DNA from: Bacteroidota bacterium
GTDB lineage: Bacteria > Bacteroidota > Bacteroidia > Sphingobacteriales > Sphingobacteriaceae
Direction: 5' to 3'
Assembly (NCBI GenBank): GCA_018266935.1
Contig: JAFDZL010000003.1
Span: 1 to 37,559 of the forward strand
Length of the DNA stretch: 37,559 bases
The stretch's first letter is position 1. Every line of letters starts with the position of its first letter. Below are positions 31,943 to 37,559 of this stretch, piece by piece. Under the pieces are notes generated by a model, which saw nothing but the letters and a program-made list of their open reading frames with translations, was not told the DNA's origin and did no database searches. The position numbers were made by a program, and so were the translations under genes.

Positions 31943-32827
31943 ATGCGTAAGATTTTTGCCCCATTTATTTTCCTGGCCGCTTTTGCAACGTATTCGTTCG
32001 CACAAAACAATGATCTGCTGACACAGGTAAAAACCATTTCCGCCGACGCCAAAGGCATTGTCGGGGTATATGCCCATGTGCTTGAATCGGGTGATACGCT
32101 TAGCTATAATGCATATTCGCGTTTAGTGATGCACAGCGTATTTAAGTTACCTATTGCCATGACCGTATTAAACCTGGTGGATAAAGGCAAATACAAGCTC
32201 GACCAGAAGATAAAAGTTCGCAAGAGAGATATGGCGCCGAATACCTGGAGCCCCATGCGCGATAAATATCCGGACGGAGCAGAGATACCGCTAAGCGAGA
32301 TATTGAATTACATGGTTTCGCAGAGCGATAACACGGCATGCGATTTCATGTTGAAAAAGTTAGGTGGTCCGCAGGTGGTGGACGATTATATCAAAAGCCT
32401 GGGCGTAAAAGGTATAGCGGTAAAGGTTTCTGAAGCAGAGATGGCAGCGGAATGGACCGCTCAATACCTCAATTGGGGCAAGCCTGCCGACCTGGTACAA
32501 CTGCTGGAAATATGTTATAACGACAGTGCGCTGTCGAAGGCCAGTAATGATTTTTTGATGAAAGCTATGCTGGCGACGACGACCGGTCCGCACCGGCTCA
32601 GGGGGCTGCTGCCGGCTGATGCGGTTGTTGCGCACAAAACAGGTACTTCGCCCACCAATGCTGAAGGATTGAGCCCGGCGACCAATGATATCGGCATCAT
32701 TACCCTGCCCAACGGTAAGCATCTGGTCATCGCTGTGATGGTGTGCAATTCCAAAGCCGATGAAGCCACGCGGGACGCCGTGATCGCCAAAATAGCCAAA
32801 GCCGCCTGGGATTACTACGGGAAATAG
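31943..32827 (+). CDS. bla: Class A beta-lactamase, subclass A2-like
   Basis: A 294-residue exported serine enzyme that opens the beta-lactam ring. Signal peptide ~1-20 (ATYSFA|QN). Catalytic motifs: Ser65-x-x-Lys68 in HSVFKLP, SDN at 128-130 (MVSQSDNTACDF), the subclass A2-type omega-loop region VSEAEMAAEWTAQYLNWG with its general-base Glu (~161), and KTGT at 232-235. The motif spacing and QYLNW are as in PER/CfxA/VEB enzymes, and ATNDIGIITLPNGKH also fits. Thus an extended-spectrum cephalosporinase is plausible, probably chromosomal and intrinsic. It sits between sdpRI and an Fsr-type efflux gene. Spectrum cannot be read from sequence. Confidence 0.94.
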   Translation: MRKIFAPFIFLAAFATYSFAQNNDLLTQVKTISADAKGIVGVYAHVLESGDTLSYNAYSRLVMHSVFKLPIAMTVLNLVDKGKYKLDQKIKVRKRDMAPNTWSPMRDKYPDGAEIPLSEILNYMVSQSDNTACDFMLKKLGGPQVVDDYIKSLGVKGIAVKVSEAEMAAEWTAQYLNWGKPADLVQLLEICYNDSALSKASNDFLMKAMLATTTGPHRLRGLLPADAVVAHKTGTSPTNAEGLSPATNDIGIITLPNGKHLVIAVMVCNSKADEATRDAVIAKIAKAAWDYYGK

Positions 32828-32895
32828 TATCACAGAATTGCCATCTGTGAACCCCGGTGCTTTCAGGTTTGCCCTTAATACTTATTTTTACCCGG

Positions 32896-34110
32896 ATGAA
32901 AGCCGGTTCCCTCACAACTGCCGAAACATCACATGCCGAACAAACGGTGTTTGTGATCCTGTTCGCCATCAGTTTCTCGCATTTGCTGAATGATATGGTG
33001 CAGTCGCTTATGCCGGCGATCTACCCGCTGATCAGGACAAACTATCACCTTAATTATTCCCAGATAGGAATAATAACGCTTGTCTTCCAGCTTTCTGCTT
33101 CGATATTGCAGCCTATAGTGGGTCTTTATACGGATAAAAGAGCGCATCCATATTCATTACCCATAGGGATGGGCTTTACCCTGATCGGGTTATTCTGCCT
33201 TTCGCGCGCGCCGTCTTATGAACTCATATTAGTTTCGGTAATGCTGATCGGTATTGGATCCTCGATATTTCACCCTGAATCATCAAGGGTCGCTTATCTG
33301 GCTTCGGGCGGCAGGCGGGGATTGGCGCAATCTATTTTCCAGCTTGGCGGCAACTTCGGTAGCGCCCTGGGCCCATTCCTGGCGGCATGGATCATTGTGC
33401 CATCGGGTCAGAAAAGCATTTCCTGGTTCATGATCGCCGTAGGGCTGGCTATCCTCATCTTGTCGAGGGTGGGAGGCTGGTATAAACAGAAAATGCTAAG
33501 CCGTATCACAGCCAAAAGGTCAGCCGGGACAGGCCACCCCGAATTTTCGCGCAAAAAAGTGGTTTTTTCACTGTTCATACTGCTGGTGCTCATTTTTTCC
33601 AAGTTCGTTTACCTGGCCAGCATGAGCAGTTATTATACTTTTTACCTTATGGGTAAATTTCATGTGTCCGTTCAGCATTCACAGTATTTCCTCGGTATGT
33701 TCCTGATCGCAGTAGCTATAGGCACCATAACCGGCGGACATTTAGGAGATATTTTCGGGCGGAAATACATCATCTGGCTTTCCATTTTGGGTGCCGCTCC
33801 TTTTACCCTATTGCTGCCCTATGCCAATTTGTTCTGGACGGGCGTACTTTCAGTTTGCATCGGTTTGATCATCTCATCGGCGTTCTCGGCGATCGTGGTT
33901 TACGGGCAGGAATTGATCCCCGGCAAGGTAGGGCTTGTCGCGGGACTCTTTTTCGGCCTGGCCTTCGGTATGGGTGGCTTGGGCTCGGCAATACTGGGCA
34001 GCCTGGCCGATGCTACCAGTATCAATTACGTATTCAAAGTTTGTGCTTTCCTCCCGCTGATAGGCATACTAACGGCCCTCCTGCCCAATATCGAGAGCAA
34101 AAGAAGTTGA
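32896..34110 (+). CDS. fsr: MFS transporter, fosmidomycin resistance (Fsr) type
   Basis: A 404-residue inner-membrane efflux protein with 12 helices. From the ATG at 32896 the N-terminus is MKAGSLTTAETSHAEQ; the frame extends 13 codons further to 32857, but those give no typical start. Very strong Fsr hallmarks: SFSHLLNDMVQSLMPAIYPL, GIITLVFQLSASILQPIVGL, GIGSSIFHPESSRVAYLASG and FQLGGNFGSALGPFLAAW. In E. coli, Fsr exports fosmidomycin and similar compounds. It lies 68 bp after the beta-lactamase gene in the same direction with a short hairpin between (TCACAGA/TCTGTGA, 32830-32850), and ends near an AGACTTAC hairpin. Native substrate unknown. Confidence 0.92.
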   Translation: MKAGSLTTAETSHAEQTVFVILFAISFSHLLNDMVQSLMPAIYPLIRTNYHLNYSQIGIITLVFQLSASILQPIVGLYTDKRAHPYSLPIGMGFTLIGLFCLSRAPSYELILVSVMLIGIGSSIFHPESSRVAYLASGGRRGLAQSIFQLGGNFGSALGPFLAAWIIVPSGQKSISWFMIAVGLAILILSRVGGWYKQKMLSRITAKRSAGTGHPEFSRKKVVFSLFILLVLIFSKFVYLASMSSYYTFYLMGKFHVSVQHSQYFLGMFLIAVAIGTITGGHLGDIFGRKYIIWLSILGAAPFTLLLPYANLFWTGVLSVCIGLIISSAFSAIVVYGQELIPGKVGLVAGLFFGLAFGMGGLGSAILGSLADATSINYVFKVCAFLPLIGILTALLPNIESKRS

Positions 34111-34132
34111 ACGACTCAATATGCCAGTTGAG

Positions 34133-34165
34133 AGACTTACGAAGTTTCTAAAACTTCGTAAGTCT
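34133..34165. repeat. AGACTTAC-family hairpin between convergent genes
   Basis: Arms AGACTTACGAAGTTT (34133-34147) and AAACTTCGTAAGTCT (34151-34165), 15 bp, perfect, with loop CTA. Same family as 14170-14204. It separates the Fsr gene and the convergent esterase gene and can serve as a terminator for both. Confidence 0.75.
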
Positions 34166-34173
34166 TAGATATT

Positions 34174-35709
34174 TTAATTTTTCCTTTTCAACGCCTCCGC
34201 TATCGCCTTTTCAACCATAGGCTCCATTACTTTATAGCCCTCCAATGTCGGATGTACGCCATCACCAGACAGGTTTTTCGGCAGGCCCTTTTTGTCGTCA
34301 ACCATAGCCGAATAATAGTCCAGGTAAACCACTTTATTGGCATCGGCATAGTCCTTCAGCATTTTATTGAGCTGCACGACTTTTTCGGTCGGGTCGATGG
34401 ACGGCCTCCAGGGGAAATGATTGGCCGGCAGCACGGATGAGATCACTACCTTAATATGCGCAGCCTGTGCGAGTTCGACCATCGACCGGATATTGCCATA
34501 GGTATCTTCCAGCTTTATGGGGCCGGTATTTTGGGCGATGTCGTTAATGCCTGCCAGTATCACTACCACCGCCGGGTGCAGGTTGATCACATCCTCACGG
34601 AAGCGCACCAGCATTTGCGGTGTGGTTTGCCCGCTGATACCCCGTCCGATATAACCGTGACTTTCAAAAAAGGCCGAATCCGAGTATCTCCAAAATTCCG
34701 TTATCGAATTACCCATGAATACCACACGTTTTTTCCCGGCTGCGGGTAGCGGCAACCGGCTATTGGCCTCATCATACTTCCTCAGGTTCGGCCAGTCGGG
34801 TTTATTGGCATTCGCTATAGCTTCGGCAATTTTTGGATCGGCCGCTTTTAAGAATCCCTGCTGATCAAGCCAATCTCCAAAACGGTCTATCCATTCGTCC
34901 GTAGGTATGTTTTGCCTGTGCATGCCAAAGCCATGTCCGCCTTTAGCGTAAATATGCAGCTCCACCGAATGTTTGGAGGCTGTCCACTTATTGTACAGAT
35001 CGATACTATGTGCGTCGAGCGCCAGGTCGTCGTTGTTTGCCGCAGCCAGGAACATCGGAGGCGCATCGGCGGGAATGGCGCCCTGCAAATCTGGAGGCAT
35101 ATAGGCATAAATCGGCGCTACGAAATCCGGTTTGTTCCCCGGTGTGTAATTGTACGCGGTTGATGCGGCCACCGTGCCGCCCGCGGAAAAACCGATTATG
35201 CCTATTCGCGAAGGCGAGATGCCATATTCGGCGGCATGAGCGCGCACATAAGCTATGGCCGCCCTGCCATCGGCAATTGACAATGGAATGATGGGTTTGA
35301 TCTTGTCCTGGAAACCAGGTTTATGAATATTGTCCCATACTTCCTTGCCGGGGTTGTTGGTTAAGCTATGGCCCACGCGGTACTTTAATACAAATGCCGT
35401 GATACCTTTTTGAGCGAGCCAATCGGCCACATCACTGCCCTCGTTTTTGACCGCCAAAATGAAGAACCCTCCGCCAGGGCAAACGATCACTGCTGTGCCC
35501 GTGTTAAACTTCGGATCGGGTTTGTAAACCGTAAGCGTCGGGCGTGATACATCATATGCCAGGGGATCAGTTGCCGAAGGCGCCAATTTTTCGTCATAAT
35601 TCCAATTTTCGGAGCCCGGTGCCGCGCCTTTGTACAAAGGGATAACGTTTTGCTGAGCGCGACCGGTGCAGGCAGTCAGGAGCAGTATTGCGGCCAATAA
35701 CTTTTTCAT
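34174..35709 (-). CDS. Two-domain secreted esterase: alpha/beta hydrolase fused to SGNH hydrolase
   Basis: A 511-residue exported protein. Signal peptide MKKLLAAILLLTACTGRAQQ (LLTAC may also serve as a lipobox). Residues ~20-290 form an alpha/beta hydrolase: oxyanion CPGGGFFIL, nucleophile GFSAGGTVAAS (~172), Asp in AANNDDLALDA (~230) and His in GGHGFGMHRQN (~262). Residues ~325-511 form an SGNH/GDSL domain: MGNSITEFWR (block I), GRGISGQTT (block II), LAGINDI (block III) and DGVHPTLEGY (Asp and His). Both sites look intact. Each class often removes acetyl or acyl groups from plant polysaccharides, so a dual deacetylase is likely. Confidence 0.9.
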   Translation of the reverse strand: MKKLLAAILLLTACTGRAQQNVIPLYKGAAPGSENWNYDEKLAPSATDPLAYDVSRPTLTVYKPDPKFNTGTAVIVCPGGGFFILAVKNEGSDVADWLAQKGITAFVLKYRVGHSLTNNPGKEVWDNIHKPGFQDKIKPIIPLSIADGRAAIAYVRAHAAEYGISPSRIGIIGFSAGGTVAASTAYNYTPGNKPDFVAPIYAYMPPDLQGAIPADAPPMFLAAANNDDLALDAHSIDLYNKWTASKHSVELHIYAKGGHGFGMHRQNIPTDEWIDRFGDWLDQQGFLKAADPKIAEAIANANKPDWPNLRKYDEANSRLPLPAAGKKRVVFMGNSITEFWRYSDSAFFESHGYIGRGISGQTTPQMLVRFREDVINLHPAVVVILAGINDIAQNTGPIKLEDTYGNIRSMVELAQAAHIKVVISSVLPANHFPWRPSIDPTEKVVQLNKMLKDYADANKVVYLDYYSAMVDDKKGLPKNLSGDGVHPTLEGYKVMEPMVEKAIAEALKRKN

Positions 35710-35882
35710 TATTTATCTGTTTTAGGATGGTATTACAATATTAAGTTTTTAGATCGCTTATCAATGATTTTTGTCTGGGCATATTGTAAAAAATACGCTA
35801 AGATTAAACCATCAGCGGCTTTTGCCGTCACATAGCAGCATTTCCGGGATTAAAATACTTATGTCCGTTTAAAATCACTGTT

Positions 35883-36359
35883 ATGGCCTTACCCCAACCA
35901 CGACAAACCTTTCGCTATTGCACCGCGCTGATCGCGGCGGCCATCCTTTGCTGCGCCCTGCCGGCGTGCAAACACAGCCAGAGAGTTTTTAAAAGCGATT
36001 GCGACCTGGACGTGAATTTCAAGCAAGTGAGCTTTCACCAGCTAATGGACAGCATCACAGATTTCGACCGGCAATACGTCGAGGTATCCGGTAAGTACCG
36101 GGAAGACAAGGATCTGTCCGCTTTATTTAGTGATGCGGACCACGTAGCCGACTCGGACGGCCTTTGGGTTAATTTCAGCCAGGATTGTCCCTTGTATCTT
36201 GCAGGCACGCACCAGGGCTTGTTTGAGTATAACGATGGCCAGTTTACCCAACTCAATAACAGGTACATCACCATCCGCGGCCGCATCGATCTGCACAATA
36301 AAGGCAGCCACAACAAATACACGGCGACGATAGACAGGGTAAGTTTGGTCAAGCTTTGA
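35883..36359 (+). CDS. Small lipoprotein, function unknown
   Basis: Unrecognised 158-residue envelope protein. N-terminus MALPQPRQTFRYCTALIAAA then LCCALPACKHS: hydrophobic stretch with lipobox ending LPAC, so probably lipidated at Cys29. The remainder is a compact strand-rich domain: FHQLMDSITDFDRQYVEVSG, WVNFSQDCPLYLAGTHQGL, NRYITIRGRIDLHNKGSHNK and YTATIDRVSLVKL. This order, with GxYV...G.I at two places, looks like an OB-type or NigD-like small fold, but that is speculative. It stands alone, with an inverted-repeat tract after its stop. No neighbour suggests a function. Confidence 0.65.
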   Translation: MALPQPRQTFRYCTALIAAAILCCALPACKHSQRVFKSDCDLDVNFKQVSFHQLMDSITDFDRQYVEVSGKYREDKDLSALFSDADHVADSDGLWVNFSQDCPLYLAGTHQGLFEYNDGQFTQLNNRYITIRGRIDLHNKGSHNKYTATIDRVSLVKL

Positions 36360-36438
36360 ATTTCGAATAACGAATGTCGAATATCGAACGCCGAAATCTC
36401 TTCATTATTCATCATTTGATATTCGGTGTTCGATATTC
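36360..36438. repeat. Intergenic word tract with long imperfect hairpin (GAATNTCGA class)
   Basis: GAATTTCGAATAACGAATGT then related words; GAATATCGAACGCCGAA (36379-36395) pairs with TTCGGTGTTCGATATTC (36422-36438), 17 bp with one G-T-type mismatch and a 26-nt loop. It fills the gap between two convergent genes and touches the stop of the PhnP-like gene. Confidence 0.65.
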
Positions 36439-37200
36439 TTACGCCTCCAGCACCAGCCCATCATAAGCCAGCTGAATTTTCTTTGGCAGCAGATTCGCGA
36501 CCGGCCCGTGCCGCCCCAGCCGGTGGCTGATGTGCGTAAAGTAAGTCCTTTCCGCGCCGATCTCTTTGGCGAAAGCGATCGCTTCCACAAAGGTAAAATG
36601 AGATATGTGTTTTTCAATCTGCAGCGCATTGATCACTAAGGTCTTCGTGCCTTTGATCTTTTGTTTTTCGTGCTCCGAAATGGTTTTGGCGTCGGTGATA
36701 TAGGTGAAATCGCCGATTCGGAAACCCAGCACCGGCAGTTTATAGTGCATCACCTCGATGGGCCTGAAATGAATATTCCCTATGATGAAAGGTTTCAGGT
36801 CGATGGTATTCAGGTTCACTTCCGGGATGCCTGGATACTTCATTTCCGCAAAAACGTATGAAAACTCCCGCTTTAAGGCTTCCTGTACCCGCGTAGTCGC
36901 ATAAACGTCAATGGCCGATTCCTGGCGGTAGTTGAAGGCACGGATGTCGTCCATGCCGGCTATATGGTCCTTGTGCTCGTGGGTGAACACAATGGCGTCC
37001 AGGTGCTTTACTTTCGCCCTCAGCATCTGGTAGCGAAAATCGGGTCCCGAGTCGATGACGATCACTTTACCATCTTCTTCAATCATGATCGACGAACGCA
37101 GGCGCTTGTCACGCGGATCGGGCGAGGTACACACCTCGCAGTTGCAGGCTATGACGGGTACGCCCTGTGATGTTCCGGTGCCTAAGAAAGTGATGGTCAC
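36439..37200 (-). CDS. PhnP-like metallo-beta-lactamase-fold phosphodiesterase
   Basis: A 253-residue cytoplasmic metal hydrolase. Start is GTG at 37200, overlapping the upstream gene's TGA (GTGA). Seen: TITFLGTGTSQGVPVIACNC, with Cys residues at ~19, 21 and 24 as in PhnP's structural zinc site; FTHEHKDHIAGMDDIR (~71-86), the di-metal motif; YITDAKTIS; and ALQIEKHISHFTF and YFTHISHRLG for the remaining His ligands. E. coli PhnP cleaves cyclic ribose phosphate in phosphonate use. No phn genes adjoin it, so the substrate here is probably another cyclic phosphate ester. Function otherwise inferred from family. Confidence 0.88.
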   Translation of the reverse strand: MTITFLGTGTSQGVPVIACNCEVCTSPDPRDKRLRSSIMIEEDGKVIVIDSGPDFRYQMLRAKVKHLDAIVFTHEHKDHIAGMDDIRAFNYRQESAIDVYATTRVQEALKREFSYVFAEMKYPGIPEVNLNTIDLKPFIIGNIHFRPIEVMHYKLPVLGFRIGDFTYITDAKTISEHEKQKIKGTKTLVINALQIEKHISHFTFVEAIAFAKEIGAERTYFTHISHRLGRHGPVANLLPKKIQLAYDGLVLEA

Positions 37201-37469
37201 AATTGCAGCCTCGTTTGTTTGATCTGTTGCAGAAAGACAACTTGTTTATCGTCGAGCAGGTTTTGATCGATATCCAGCTCGCGGATAAGGTCGGCGATAG
37301 CGTGTATTTTGCTCTCCAGGTTCGAAAACTTGTTCACCACGACCACCTTACTACTCAGCAGCATACACGCGCCTGTTTTGAAATTGCCTTTCTCATATCG
37401 TACTTTATAACCGCCGCTACGGAGGAGTGTTTCCAGTTTTTCGAGCGTATGGGCAGTCGGCGTAAGCAT
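37197..37469 (-). CDS. Conserved-looking 90-residue protein coupled to PhnP-like gene
   Basis: A 90-residue soluble protein of unknown function. The central VRYEKGNFKTGACMLLSSKV followed by VVVNKF looks well constrained, preceded by a helix (HTLEKLETLLRSGG) and followed by a charged helical tail (ESKIHAIADLIRELDIDQNL). As I recall, similar small proteins accompany PhnP-like hydrolases in other Bacteroidota, but this was not checked. The stop overlaps the PhnP-like start by 4 bp, so the two are surely translated together and may work together. A Cys in GACML and several Lys/Arg might contact a nucleotide or metal. Start ATG at 37469. Confidence 0.72.
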   Translation of the reverse strand: MLTPTAHTLEKLETLLRSGGYKVRYEKGNFKTGACMLLSSKVVVVNKFSNLESKIHAIADLIRELDIDQNLLDDKQVVFLQQIKQTRLQL

Positions 37470-37476
37470 CGACTCA

Positions 37477-37530
37477 AAAATAACGAATAGACGTGAGATG
37501 CGAGATTGGAGACGTGAGATTTTTGATTTA
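37477..37530. repeat. Intergenic degenerate word tract (GACGTGAGAT class)
   Basis: AGACGTGAGAT occurs at 37489-37499 and again at 37510-37520, an exact 11-mer with 21-bp period; GCGAGATTGG lies between. It is upstream of the 90-residue gene and related to the GAGAT tract at 4360. The rest of the window to 37559 holds no gene. Confidence 0.55.
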
Positions 37531-37559
37531 TTTTGAGGATTATGACTTGTTTTTGAAGA

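Noticed and set aside
1-37559. CRISPR array, tRNA/rRNA genes, insertion sequences, prophage
   Set aside because: No regularly spaced identical repeats, no cloverleaf-like intergenic sequence, and no transposase, integrase or phage structural protein were seen on either strand.

Overview
The window looks like chromosome of a Sphingobacteriaceae-type Bacteroidota, most like Mucilaginibacter or Pedobacter. This is inferred from mid-range base composition, many small lipoproteins, Bacteroidota-specific families (DUF6526, GIN/DUF2807, MG-plus-plug proteins, class A2 beta-lactamase, fused MarR-GNAT), TAnnTTTG-type -7 boxes, and few conventional Shine-Dalgarno sites. No rRNA, tRNA, CRISPR, phage or transposase gene was found. 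Most genes are single or in pairs, with housekeeping enzymes and accessory envelope genes mixed together.

Layout. 1-3.1 kb: the 3' part of a quinol nitric oxide reductase, then a DGC-domain cysteine protein and a YhbP-like flavin-barrel protein (probable nitrosative-stress operon), ending in a strong terminator; a small coiled-coil protein follows. 3.1-6.5 kb, minus strand: YdeI/OmpD-associated protein, SpoU/TrmH RNA methyltransferase, galactokinase and a lipoprotein. 6.9-9.9 kb: aldo/keto reductase, DUF6526 and DUF1761 membrane proteins, and a secreted metallo-beta-lactamase-fold hydrolase. 9.9-12.7 kb: a 915-residue exported protein with macroglobulin-like repeats and a receptor-plug-like domain but no barrel. 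12.9-17.3 kb: a CHAD-CYTH pair, exported creatininase-like hydrolase, cupredoxin lipoprotein, a cysteine-free small protein, two small membrane proteins and a flavin split-barrel protein. 17.4-21.6 kb: GH78 alpha-L-rhamnosidase, cardiolipin synthase, YbjQ. 21.7-26.8 kb: acetyltransferase, M20 deacylase, basic-secretory-protein peptidase, Tat-exported amidase, SUFU-like protein. 26.8-30.9 kb: MarR-GNAT regulator, GIN-domain protein, lipoprotein, DUF72 protein, secreted TonB-C-like protein. 30.9-34.1 kb: SdpR-type repressor with SdpI, class A2 beta-lactamase, Fsr-type efflux pump. 34.2-37.5 kb: two-domain esterase, lipoprotein, PhnP-like hydrolase coupled to a 90-residue conserved protein.

Functional themes are nitric oxide detoxification, phosphate-polymer chemistry (CYTH/CHAD), rhamnoside and acyl-ester breakdown, and a compact antibiotic and toxin resistance stretch (SdpRI, beta-lactamase, Fsr). 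The clearest structure not explained by genes is intergenic. Six short tracts are built from reiterated degenerate words, and three hairpins share an AGACTTAC...GTAAGTCT stem. There is also a perfect palindrome inside the promoter spacer of marR-GNAT, a terminator-like hairpin with a ten-codon upstream reading frame abutting the beta-lactamase start codon, and CGGAC boxes spaced by whole helical turns. No complete new multi-gene system can be claimed from the sequence alone.
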